Assembly (NCBI GenBank): GCA_028289195.1
Contig: JANQQR010000013.1
Span: 1 to 63,653 of the forward strand
Length of the DNA: 63,653 nucleotides
Source of the DNA: Phycisphaerales bacterium
GTDB lineage: Bacteria > Planctomycetota > Phycisphaerae > Phycisphaerales > UBA1924
Direction of reading: 5' to 3'
Part shown: positions 16,382 through 24,578 of the stretch, piece by piece
Position numbering within the stretch: position 1 is the first letter of the stretch
Layout: each line of letters opens with the position of its first letter
Notes under the pieces: model-generated
What the model saw: the letters and a program-made list of their open reading frames with translations, nothing else
What the model was told of the DNA's origin: nothing
Databases searched by the model: none
Made by a program: the position numbers and the translations under genes

Positions 16382-17349
16382 CCGAGGCCGATGAGCGCCG
16401 CATCGCCGACCATCGCGAAGAGGACCAGCGGCAGATACATGATCGAGCCCAGGAACAGGCGCATTGCGCTGGAGTCCGAGCGCTCGCGCACGAGCCTCAC
16501 GCTCACCCACAGCAGGTACAGCCCGCCTGCAAGTGCCACGATCAGGTAGATCAGCCCCAGCCTGCCCGGCATCACCAAGATCGGCAGCAGGCTCAACGGG
16601 ACGAGCGCAACCGACCAGATCAGCGCCGTCCACGCCGTGCGGGAGCCCTCGGGGTCGATCGAAGGGAGCACCCGGTACCCGCCGCGCTCGTAGTCTTCTC
16701 GGTACTTCCACGCCAGCGCCAGGAAGTGCGGCACCTGCCAGACGAACATGATGGCGACGAGAGCCCAGCCGCCGGCCTGATCGATGCTGGCCAGCGGCCC
16801 GGTCGACGCGGCGCACCACCCGATGAGCGGCGGCAGCGCGCCGGGGAACGCGCCCACGATCGTGGCCAGCGGCGTCACCGGCTTCAGCGGCGTGTACACC
16901 AGCACGTAGCTCAGGATCGTGACGAGCGACACCAGGGCCGCCACCGGATTGGTTCCGAGCCACAGCACCGTGACACCGAGGACCGACAGCACCGATCCGA
17001 TGATCCAGCCGTGAGCGACCGAGAGACGCCCGGACGGAATCGGGCGGGCCTCGGTGCGATGCATGGCGGCGTCGCGGCGCGACTCCATCGCCATGTTCAG
17101 CGCGTTGGCGCCGGCCGCCGACAGCGCCGTCCCGACGAGACACGCCAGGGCGAGCCACACCAGCGTCCATGGATCCCACGTTGAGCCGAGCGCGACCAGC
17201 GAGAAGCCCACGATGGTGGTCACCAGCACCATCTTCACGATGCCCGGCTTCGAAGACTCAACGGTGGAGTTGAGGAGCGAGCCGAGACCTGACGGCGCTG
17301 CGACAGCGTGCGGAGCTTCCGACGATGTGGGCGTCGAGACCTGGGTCAT
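16378..17349 (-). CDS. ctaB: Protoheme IX farnesyltransferase (heme O synthase)
   Basis: A 323-residue polytopic membrane UbiA-family prenyltransferase that farnesylates heme B to heme O. The first prenyl-diphosphate region is ALNMAMESRRDAAMHRTEAR, then RPIPSGR; the second is YVLVYTPLKPVTPLATIVG, then AFPGALPPLIGW. In the first motif the usual E-R-D-x-D spacing is E-S-R-R-D here, so one of the customary Asp residues is Arg. This should be noted, but the rest is intact. It heads the ctaB/ABC/ABC/sco1 operon. The 5' UTR is short and almost entirely inverted repeat. No coxABC genes are within the window. Confidence 0.9.
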   Translation of the reverse strand: MTQVSTPTSSEAPHAVAAPSGLGSLLNSTVESSKPGIVKMVLVTTIVGFSLVALGSTWDPWTLVWLALACLVGTALSAAGANALNMAMESRRDAAMHRTEARPIPSGRLSVAHGWIIGSVLSVLGVTVLWLGTNPVAALVSLVTILSYVLVYTPLKPVTPLATIVGAFPGALPPLIGWCAASTGPLASIDQAGGWALVAIMFVWQVPHFLALAWKYREDYERGGYRVLPSIDPEGSRTAWTALIWSVALVPLSLLPILVMPGRLGLIYLIVALAGGLYLLWVSVRLVRERSDSSAMRLFLGSIMYLPLVLFAMVGDAALIGLG

Positions 17350-17361
17350 GGGCGCGGGCCG

Positions 17362-17392
17362 TCCTGCCGGGCAGGAATCATTCCTGCCGGGC
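17362..17392 (-). repeat. Inverted and direct repeat in the ctaB 5' leader
   Basis: The element contains GCAGGAAT/ATTCCTGC around a single C (17371-17387), extendable outward with one mismatch. It also contains an 11-base direct repeat TCCTGCCGGGC at 17362-17372 and 17382-17392. In RNA read on the minus strand it folds as GGCAGGA-loop-TCCTGCC just 13 bases before the ATG. No T tract follows, so it is not a terminator. Confidence 0.7.
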
Positions 17393-17399
17393 CGGAGTG

Positions 17400-17405
17400 A
17401 TCATA
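17400..17405 (-). promoter_or_regulatory. Candidate -10 of the ctaB operon
   Basis: TATGAT on the minus strand, 51 bases upstream of the ctaB ATG. The -35 is weak (GTGCTG at 17-base spacing). Transcription would begin at or beside the inverted repeat. Confidence 0.35.
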
Positions 17406-17463
17406 GCGGCCCCGTGGAGGCGCAGCACCACCCGCTCTCCGTCTGCTCAGCACAGGACCGGGG

Positions 17464-18843
17464 TCAACCGCAGAGGCGCTGCCAATCCTCGAGCACCCGG
17501 GTGAAATCTGCGAACCCGACGACGCCGTCGCCGTCCGCGTCGCCGGCTCCGGTCCCGCTGCCGTAGTCGGCGCCCCAGTTCTGAAGGATGCTGCTGATGT
17601 CGGAGAAGTCGACCACGCCGTCGCCGTTGGCGTCTCCGGGGCAGAACGCCGGAGTCAGGCAGCCGACACCCGATGCGTACGAGCTGATCGAACCCCTCGA
17701 GCGTCCGCCGAAGGCCTGGGTGTTGCCCGAGCATGCGCCGATCGCCGAGCACATGATGCTGCAATCGCTGTCGCCGTTGCAGTGGCGCGCGCTCCAGTTG
17801 TGCCCCAGTTCGTGCGCGATGATGCCGGTTTGCCAGTTGAGACGGGTCGTCGTGTAGAGCGGACGGGAGAGGCTGTACGACGAATTCGATCGGCAGATGG
17901 TCCCGATGAGCGCGTAGCCGATCACGCCGCCGGACAACGCGTTGCCCGTGAGCAGATGGGCGCCATCACGACGGATGTCCGAGTGATTCGAGTTCCACTC
18001 GTAGCGGAACTGGTTCAGGAGCCCGGAGTAGTCGGTGGTCGTGTACGGGTCGTTCGGATTCGTTCGGATGATGACCGCGGAGATACGGTGCGAAAGCCCG
18101 ACGTCCCGCTCGTACGCGGTGTTCACCAGGTTGATCCACGTGGCGATCTGATCGGTCACCGCAGAGGTGGACGATCCCAGGAGCTGGTAGAGCTCGTAGT
18201 CCACATCGAAGGCGATCTCGGCTTCGAGTATCGAGTCGGCCGTTGCGCCGCCCGGCTCGTCGGACGCAGCACGCTGCGGCTCGGACGCTTCGAAAAACTC
18301 CCGGGCCGCGCGGTGCAGTGGAACCGCGGGAAGGTCCGCGTCGTCGTCGACGGGTCGGGCTGCGCACGAGCCGTCCACCGGACGAGCATCGCCGGGCCGG
18401 TACAGCGCGTAGTCACCCGGGACGGCCCCGGTCGGCTCGAAGAACACCTGCTCGCCGTTCTCGAGAACAACGACGCCCTGCATCCCGGCGTCCGTCCTGC
18501 TCACCGCTCCCGTGATGCCCGGGCGACCGCGGACGGATGCGATGAAGTGCCCGCGGGGGTCCGGCCATCGGTCTTCGAACATGCCGTTGCCGTGATCGAA
18601 GCGCACGAGCGCATCCTGGGTCCAGATCTGCGCAGGGCTCAGTTCCAGACGGAACCACTCATCGCCGATCGGCACGTCGAGATACTCGAGCCCGCTGCCG
18701 AGGGCCTCGCGGCTCTCGAGTCGGACGATCTGCGCGCGATCGAGGCCGAGCTCGTCGAGGGTGGCCCTGAAGGCCTGCTGCTGAACATCCTGCGGCGCAG
18801 CGACGGCGTGCGCCGCGAGCGCGTAGACGAACGTTGCATTCAT
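17464..18843 (-). CDS. Secreted metzincin-type metalloprotease with C-terminal dockerin-like repeats
   Basis: A 459-residue exported protease. A short signal segment (VYALAAHAVAA) leads the protein. The zinc site is IIAHELGHNWSARHCN (HExxHxxxxxH), followed by the Cys-rich CSIMCSAIGACSG and a Met, as in reprolysin/M12-like enzymes. The C-terminus is a pair of EF-hand dockerin-like repeats: DANGDGVVDFSDISSILQNW and DADGDGVVGFADFTRVLEDW, ending in Cys-Gly. Such tails are abundant in planctomycetes. The start is uncertain: GTG 18852 or ATG 18843, neither with a clear Shine-Dalgarno; I use 18843. Both Ca-binding loops are complete, unlike those of the protein at 20607. Confidence 0.87.
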   Translation of the reverse strand: MNATFVYALAAHAVAAPQDVQQQAFRATLDELGLDRAQIVRLESREALGSGLEYLDVPIGDEWFRLELSPAQIWTQDALVRFDHGNGMFEDRWPDPRGHFIASVRGRPGITGAVSRTDAGMQGVVVLENGEQVFFEPTGAVPGDYALYRPGDARPVDGSCAARPVDDDADLPAVPLHRAAREFFEASEPQRAASDEPGGATADSILEAEIAFDVDYELYQLLGSSTSAVTDQIATWINLVNTAYERDVGLSHRISAVIIRTNPNDPYTTTDYSGLLNQFRYEWNSNHSDIRRDGAHLLTGNALSGGVIGYALIGTICRSNSSYSLSRPLYTTTRLNWQTGIIAHELGHNWSARHCNGDSDCSIMCSAIGACSGNTQAFGGRSRGSISSYASGVGCLTPAFCPGDANGDGVVDFSDISSILQNWGADYGSGTGAGDADGDGVVGFADFTRVLEDWQRLCG

Positions 18844-19283
18844 TGTGTACACCCGTTTCCCGAGAGTTTGTGCTCTGGTCTACTCCGTTTTCATCGGCCC
18901 TCGGGGGGCCGGTTGGAAAGGCCCGCGCATCCGGCGCGGCCCCAGACGGCGCTCCTCCGCCGCGCTGGACCGGATGATTCGCTCATGCCCCCGAACCGGA
19001 TCGGCCCGAGCCCCGAGAACCACCTGTGATGGGGGGAACCCACGGGCGGCGCGCACTCCTCGCAGATTGCGCAAACCGCGCATTTTGACTCTTGCTCGCA
19101 TCGAAAACCGCGCTGACGGCGTGCGGGACCCCATCAGCGCACACAGAGCCGCTCGAAAAGAAATCCGCCCGGGCGTTTCGGAAAGGGATCGGAACCGATG
19201 ACCCGGGGCCGGCTCGCGGGCGAATCCGAGCGCGGGACGCCCGGTTGACACAGCGCGCCCGCCCGCTGAGTCTTCGCCTCCTC
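18844..19283. other. Divergent intergenic region, no gene seen
   Basis: Separates the dockerin-tailed protease (minus) and the EamA transporter (plus). Both strands were read. The open frames lack Shine-Dalgarno sequences, family features and plausible composition. A TTGACA at 19246-19251 has no matching -10. No tRNA or regulatory RNA was recognised. Confidence 0.5.
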
Positions 19284-20387
19284 ATGGCCCGCTCCGACGC
19301 ATCCCGACCGCCCGCCGACGACCCGTCATCGCATCACGGCGTTCGGACGTTCGAAGGGCTCGTCATCGTGTCGCTCACGCTGGTTGGCTGGTCCAGCATC
19401 CCGCTGTTTCTCAGGCACTTCGCGGAGGACATCGACCCCTGGACGAGCAACGGCTGGCGCTACGGGTTCGCGGCGCTCATCTGGGCTCCGGTGGTCATCG
19501 TCGGCGGCCTCAGGCGACGCCTCCCCGAGGGGCTGTGGCGCCGCGCAGTCGTGCCGAGCGTGATCAACAGCATCGGGCAGGTCTGCTTCACCAGCGCGCA
19601 CTACCTGATCGAACCGGGGCTGCTGACATTCGGCCTGCGCTCGCAGATCCTGTTTGTCTCAGTGGGCGCGTATCTGATGTTCGAGTCCGAGCGCCGGGTC
19701 GTGCGATCCCCCGGCTACCTGATCGGGGCACTGATGGTCGTGGTGGGCACGATCGGGACGGTCTCTTTGGAAGAGGGAGCCCTGGACGGCGCAAAGCTGG
19801 CGGGGGTGGGCCTCGCGATCGCCAGCGGGCTGTTCTTTGCGATGTACGCCCTCGCGGTGCGCAAGCACATGCACGGCGTGAACCCGATCGTGGCGTTCAG
19901 CGCGATCAGCCAGTACACGGCGGCGAGCCAGATCACTCTGATGGTGGCCCTGGGGGCTTCCGGCGGGCTCGGTGCGCTGGCGCTCGCTGGCCAGCCTGTG
20001 GTCGAAGGGCCGGTCCTCGCGGGATTCCTCAACGACCAGTTCGTGCTGCTGCTGCTCTCAGCGGTGATCGGGATCGCTCTCGGGCACGTGGGCTACTACG
20101 CGGCGATCGGGCGCCTCGGTGTCGCGGTGTCCAGCGGGGTCATCCAGTTGCAGCCTTTCTTGGTCCTGGCCGGATCCGCGGCGCTGTTCGGCGAGCGGAT
20201 GACGGCGCTCCAGGTCGCCAGCGGGACGCTGGCGGTCGCGGGCGCCGGGCTGATGCTATTCGTCCAGCACCGCCTCAATCGGCGCGATGAGATCTCGGTG
20301 ACGGCGATGCCGACAGCCGTCACGGACGGGGCCGGGCCGGATGACCCTGATCCGGTCCGAGAACGCGCCGAAGAAAAGGACGTTTGA
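19284..20387 (+). CDS. EamA/DMT-family transporter
   Basis: A 367-residue inner-membrane protein with ten predicted segments in two EamA repeats: SLTLVGWSSIPLFLRHF, RYGFAALIWAPVVIVGG, ALMVVVGTIGTVSLEEGA, GLAIASGLFFAMYALAV, LLLLSAVIGIALGHVGYYAA and VIQLQPFLVLAGSAALFGER. Drug/metabolite exporters of this family move amino acids, nucleotides or metabolites. Nothing here gives the substrate. The frame is open from 19092, but the extension is basic and unlike the family, so ATG 19284 is chosen. The tail after residue ~340 is acidic and cytosolic. Confidence 0.82.
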   Translation: MARSDASRPPADDPSSHHGVRTFEGLVIVSLTLVGWSSIPLFLRHFAEDIDPWTSNGWRYGFAALIWAPVVIVGGLRRRLPEGLWRRAVVPSVINSIGQVCFTSAHYLIEPGLLTFGLRSQILFVSVGAYLMFESERRVVRSPGYLIGALMVVVGTIGTVSLEEGALDGAKLAGVGLAIASGLFFAMYALAVRKHMHGVNPIVAFSAISQYTAASQITLMVALGASGGLGALALAGQPVVEGPVLAGFLNDQFVLLLLSAVIGIALGHVGYYAAIGRLGVAVSSGVIQLQPFLVLAGSAALFGERMTALQVASGTLAVAGAGLMLFVQHRLNRRDEISVTAMPTAVTDGAGPDDPDPVRERAEEKDV

Positions 20388-20606
20388 ACGAGCGATGACC
20401 GACCGGCAGGGAATCCCCGGAATCTGTGACGAGGGGCACGGCGCACGTCCGATTCTGAGCCTGCCGGCGGCCCGAAGTTGAGAACTCGGCGATTTGGGCG
20501 GTCTGCGCTGGCCTCCTGCGCGCTTGGAGGTAGGTTTGTAAGGAGCGCCTCATCGCACGGAGCGGTCGCTGCGTCGTGGCGGGATGCGAGACAAGGGAGA
20601 CAACCG

Positions 20607-22466
20607 ATGCGCATTTTGAGAACGGGGTTTTTGTGGGGGATCGTGGCTGCAGGCGCCGCGGCCCAGGGGGTGGAACCGGAGACGTACACCGTCCAGCCGA
20701 CCGAGCAGGTCCGCGTGACGTTCGACGAGATCGCTGAGTATTTCTCGGCCCAGGTCGGACCGCGTGCGATCCCGTCGGCCCGGTTCAACGCCGTGGCTCC
20801 GCGCGGCGGCGAATTCGCCGGCGCCGCGGGTATGGACGTGCAGGTGCCGCCCGCCGTCAACATGGAGGCATTCGAAGCCAAGGGCGACCGAGGCATCGCG
20901 TGCGCCGGCCTTCCGAACACGGCTATCACCGATTCGTTCCTCGGCGGCGCCGACAGCAACACGTCGATCCCGCCGGACACCACCGGCGCCGTGGGCCCGA
21001 ACCACGTGCTGACCGCGCTGAACACCGACATCGTGATCCGCGACAAGAACGGCGTGCTGGCTGCTCCGATCGTGTCGCTGGACTCGTTCTTCGGCCTCCC
21101 GCTGCCCGGGAACAACCCGTTTGACCCGCGCGTGCACTACGACCATGACGCCGATCGCTGGGTGATCATGGCGACGTCGAATCCCCAGTCGGTCAACTCC
21201 AACCTCGTCTACGCCTGGAGCGATACCGACGATCCGACGCTCGGCTGGACGTTCGTGCAGATCTCGGCGGACCCGGGGAACACAACCTGGGCCGACTTCC
21301 CGGGATTCGGATTCAATGAGCGCTGGTGGGTCTTCACGGCCAACCAGTTCACCTTCCCCGGCAACTTCAGCGGTGCCAAGATGTGGGTCATCGACAAGGT
21401 CGCGGCCCTGGCCGGCGGCGCGTTCGCCACGACCGTCTTCAACGTCGGCTTTGACAACGTCGGCGGAGCCTTCGGCTTCTCGCTCCAGCCCGCGGTCGAC
21501 TACGACCTCGCGGGCGGCTCGCTGTTCATCATGGACCACGCCGGGTTCACGGCTGGCGGCGGCTCCGTCAACCTGCTGCGCCTGACCCGTCTCGACGGCA
21601 CCGGCCCGGCGCCGCTCTGGAGCCCGGTGCTCGGCGGGCCGTTCAACCCGGCAGCGCTGTTCGCCGTGCCCCCGAACTTCAGCTTCACCGGCCCGGAGGC
21701 GGGCCAGGCGGGTTCCGGCGCGACGGTGTTCACCAACGATGCGCGCCTCGGCTCATCCGTGAAGCAGCGCAACGGCACGATCTGGGCAACCCACTCGGGC
21801 GGTCTCCCCGCCGGTGCACCGAACCGCGTTTCGGTGTTCTGGTACGAGATCACGCCGAACCTGGCGGCGCCCGTCGTGCAGAGCGGTGTGATCGACGGAG
21901 CTCCGACCACCCACCGGTTCTTCCCGAGCATCGCCGTCAACTGCGCCGAGGACGTGCTCCTCGGATACTCGTACGCTGACCTCGGCAACTTCTTCAGTTC
22001 TGCCTCGGTCGGCCGCATCGGCGCGAACCCTCCGGGCTTCATGACCGGTCAGTCGATCTACAAGGCCGGCGAGGACGTGTACGAGAAGTTCTTCTCGACG
22101 TCCGGCGGCATCCCGAACCGTCGATGGGGCGACTACAGCGAGGCGTGCGTGGATCCGACCGACGACGTCTCCCTGTGGACCATCCAGGAGTACGCCGAAA
22201 CCGACGTCGGGCCGAACCAGACCGACGACCGCTGGGGCACCCAGTGGGGCGCCGTGAAGGCTCCGGCTCCGGCGTGCTGCGTCGGCAACGCCACGAAGGA
22301 TCCCGGCGGGTCTGTCGACTTCGGCGACATCACCGCCATCCTCAGCAACTTCGGCAACGACTATGGTGCCGGCAACACCGGACAGGGCGACGCGAACTGC
22401 GACAGCGTCGTCAACTTCGGTGACGTCACCGACACCCTGTCGAACTGGCTGAACGTCTGCCCGTAA
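20607..22466 (+). CDS. Secreted protein with degenerate dockerin-like C-terminus
   Basis: A 619-residue exported protein of unknown function. A signal peptide (ILRTGFLWGIVAAGAAAQG) leads it; AAGGGA (20595-20598 region AAGGGAGAC) lies 5-9 bases before the ATG. The body shows beta-propeller-like strand-turn repeats (TTGAVGPNHVLTALNTD, HYDHDADRWVIMATS, DNVGGAFGFSLQPAVDY) without catalytic residues I recognise. The C-terminus keeps two repeats ending in Cys-Pro: SVDFGDITAILSNFG, and GDANCDSVVNFGDVTDTL. In the first the Ca loop is broken (NATKDPGGSVDF), and in the second Gly is replaced by Cys (DANCDSVVNF), forming a plausible disulfide with the terminal Cys. Anchoring rather than catalysis is the likely role of this tail. 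Confidence 0.8.
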   Translation: MRILRTGFLWGIVAAGAAAQGVEPETYTVQPTEQVRVTFDEIAEYFSAQVGPRAIPSARFNAVAPRGGEFAGAAGMDVQVPPAVNMEAFEAKGDRGIACAGLPNTAITDSFLGGADSNTSIPPDTTGAVGPNHVLTALNTDIVIRDKNGVLAAPIVSLDSFFGLPLPGNNPFDPRVHYDHDADRWVIMATSNPQSVNSNLVYAWSDTDDPTLGWTFVQISADPGNTTWADFPGFGFNERWWVFTANQFTFPGNFSGAKMWVIDKVAALAGGAFATTVFNVGFDNVGGAFGFSLQPAVDYDLAGGSLFIMDHAGFTAGGGSVNLLRLTRLDGTGPAPLWSPVLGGPFNPAALFAVPPNFSFTGPEAGQAGSGATVFTNDARLGSSVKQRNGTIWATHSGGLPAGAPNRVSVFWYEITPNLAAPVVQSGVIDGAPTTHRFFPSIAVNCAEDVLLGYSYADLGNFFSSASVGRIGANPPGFMTGQSIYKAGEDVYEKFFSTSGGIPNRRWGDYSEACVDPTDDVSLWTIQEYAETDVGPNQTDDRWGTQWGAVKAPAPACCVGNATKDPGGSVDFGDITAILSNFGNDYGAGNTGQGDANCDSVVNFGDVTDTLSNWLNVCP

Positions 22467-22474
22467 TCAATCGA

Positions 22475-23602
22475 TCACGGCCCCGCGTCAGCGGGCGTCG
22501 TGAGCTCGACGAATCGCCGCCTGCGGATCCGCTCATTTCCGAGCTGTCCGCAGGCGGCCATCGTTTTGCGCCCCTTGGTCTTCCGGAGCTTGCAGAACTG
22601 CCCGCGCGACTCGAGGCGCCCGAGGAACTCCCAGCAGGCCTGCTCCGTCGGCGCCGGCCAGGGTGAGTCCCTGCGCGGGTTGTAGGGGATGACGTTTACG
22701 CAGCAACGGACGTGGCGGACGAGTGCGGCGAGCTCGTCGGCGTGCTCCGGAGCGTCGTTGACCCCCGGGATCAGGACGTACTCGACGCAGATCGCCGAGC
22801 CGCTGCGCAAGGGCCAGCCCTCGAGCACCGGCACGAGGTCGCCCAGGGGCATCGCGCGATTGATGGGCATGATGCGGGAGCGGATCTCGTCGTTCGGCGC
22901 GTTGACCGACACCGCAAGACCCAGTTGCTTCCACCCGGGGCGCGACATCTGCTCGCGGAGCAGTTCCAGGCCGTCGATCCGCCCCACCGTCGAGACGGTG
23001 ATCCGGCGCATCGCCACGCTGGGGCCCCGGTGGTCCGTCAGAATCTCGATGGCCCCGATCACGGACTCTGGGTTGTCCAGCGGCTCGCCCATGCCCATGA
23101 AGACGATGTTGCTGATGCGCTCGCCCAGAGTGTGGGTGGCGCACCACCACTGCGACACGATCTCGGCGGGGGAGAGGTTGCGCATCAGCCCCATCTGCGC
23201 CGTCTCGCAGAACTCGCACCCCATCGCGCACCCAACCTGCGATGAGACGCACAGCGTGCGGCTGGGCCCCGTCCGATGGCGCATCGGGATGATGACCGAC
23301 TCTGTTTCCAGCTCCGACGCGCCATCAATGCCCGGAACGGACAGGCAGAACTTCCGGACCTCGCCGGCTTCGCTGCCGGTCTCGAGCACCTTCGTCGGGC
23401 GCGCAGGGCGATCGAATCCAGAGTGATCACCGTCGCGGAAAAAGGCCGCGTACCGAGCGAGCCCGGCGTCTCGCGGCCGCAGGCCCAGGCGTCGCCAGGA
23501 CTCCTCGAATGCAGCCGCGCCCACATCCAGCGGGGAGGGGAGTTCGGGATGAAGGCGAACGCTCGACACGGGAGAACAGTATTGGCTCCAGAAGCCACCC
23601 AC
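22475..23602 (-). CDS. rlmN: Radical SAM 23S rRNA methyltransferase, RlmN/Cfr family
   Basis: A 375-residue radical SAM enzyme methylating A2503 of 23S rRNA (and usually A37 of some tRNAs). The 4Fe-4S motif CAMGCEFCE is at residues 125-133, and the SAM-binding segment is FMGMGEPLDNPESV. The C-terminal Cys in KGRKTMAACGQLG is the second catalytic Cys expected for RlmN. I call RlmN over Cfr by overall sequence and housekeeping context. The start could be ATG 23602 or GTG 23569. Its 5' end overlaps the divergent uppS frame. No operon partners on this strand. Confidence 0.87.
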   Translation of the reverse strand: MGGFWSQYCSPVSSVRLHPELPSPLDVGAAAFEESWRRLGLRPRDAGLARYAAFFRDGDHSGFDRPARPTKVLETGSEAGEVRKFCLSVPGIDGASELETESVIIPMRHRTGPSRTLCVSSQVGCAMGCEFCETAQMGLMRNLSPAEIVSQWWCATHTLGERISNIVFMGMGEPLDNPESVIGAIEILTDHRGPSVAMRRITVSTVGRIDGLELLREQMSRPGWKQLGLAVSVNAPNDEIRSRIMPINRAMPLGDLVPVLEGWPLRSGSAICVEYVLIPGVNDAPEHADELAALVRHVRCCVNVIPYNPRRDSPWPAPTEQACWEFLGRLESRGQFCKLRKTKGRKTMAACGQLGNERIRRRRFVELTTPADAGP

Positions 23603-23776
23603 GTCGAGTCAGGGCGGCCTGACCAAACGGAAGCTAGTCTCGTCAGCCAGCAGAGGAGCGCCGCCCTGAGCATCGAGCAGCAGATCCCCGTCTCCAGCCG
23701 CGACGCTGCATCCGGCCCGGAACCGACACCGCTCGACGCGATCGAGAGCCCGGAGGAGCGGCGGATCGTCGAGTCC

Positions 23777-24556
23777 ATGCGCCGGGTCACCCCCGGGGCT
23801 GATCCGGTGGCCCGCCTCCCGGACGTCCCCCCTTCGCGCGTCCCCCGGCACATCGCGATCATCATGGACGGCAACGGCAGATGGGCCCGCCAACGCGGCT
23901 TCGCCCGCATGATGGGCCATCGTGCCGGCGCTGGGTCCGTTCGCACGACGCTCGAGGAGTGCGCGCGTCTGGGCGTCGAGTTCCTCACCCTCTACTCGTT
24001 CAGCATGGAGAACTGGAAGCGCCCGCAGGACGAGGTGGGTCAACTGATGTCGCTATACCTGGAGTACATGGGCGGCGAGCGCGAAGAACTCGTGCGACGC
24101 AACGTGCAATTCCGCCAGATCGGACGGAGGGACGGCATGCCCGAATCGACGCTCCGAGCGCTCGACTCGACGCTCGAAGCGACAGCGGGATGCACCGGGA
24201 TCACGCTGTGCTTGGCCGTGAATTACGGAGCCCGGGCGGAGATCACCGATGCAGTCCGCGAGATCGCTCGGAGCGTGGCCGACGGATCCGTCTCGCCAGA
24301 CGAGATCGATGAGTCGCTGGTCGCCGGGCACCTCTACACCGACGGGATGCCCGATCCCGACCTGCTGATCCGGACGGCGGGCGAGATGCGCATCAGCAAC
24401 TACCTGCTGTGGCAGATCAGCTACTCCGAACTCGTCGTCACTGACGTCCTCTGGCCGGACTTCGGGGTCGAGACCCTGCACGACGCGATCCGCACGTACG
24501 CATCAAGGGAACGCCGCTTCGGCGGTCTCGGTGATGCGTCGGGCGACGGCGAGTAG
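23777..24556 (+). CDS. uppS: Isoprenyl (undecaprenyl) diphosphate synthase
   Basis: A 259-residue cis-prenyltransferase making the C55 carrier for peptidoglycan and glycan export. HIAIIMDGNGRWARQRG holds the catalytic Asp and the FPP-binding Arg; FLTLYSFSMENWKRP, RTAGEMRISNYLLWQ and YSELVVTDVLWPDF are the remaining conserved blocks. Start choice: an upstream ATG 23549 is also in frame with a fair Shine-Dalgarno. It would give a Ser/Pro-rich extension overlapping rlmN. ATG 23777 gives the family's normal ~27-residue lead before MDGNGRW. The next gene, cdsA, starts 22 bases on, so this is a lipid-carrier/phospholipid cluster. Confidence 0.9.
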   Translation: MRRVTPGADPVARLPDVPPSRVPRHIAIIMDGNGRWARQRGFARMMGHRAGAGSVRTTLEECARLGVEFLTLYSFSMENWKRPQDEVGQLMSLYLEYMGGEREELVRRNVQFRQIGRRDGMPESTLRALDSTLEATAGCTGITLCLAVNYGARAEITDAVREIARSVADGSVSPDEIDESLVAGHLYTDGMPDPDLLIRTAGEMRISNYLLWQISYSELVVTDVLWPDFGVETLHDAIRTYASRERRFGGLGDASGDGE

Positions 24557-24578
24557 GCCGAATCGCTAGGCTTCGCCC

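Noticed and set aside
22481..22496. CCCGC-gtca-GCGGG hairpin as a terminator for the gene ending at 22466 or rlmN
   Set aside because: No T tract on either strand, and it lies inside the end of rlmN coding sequence.
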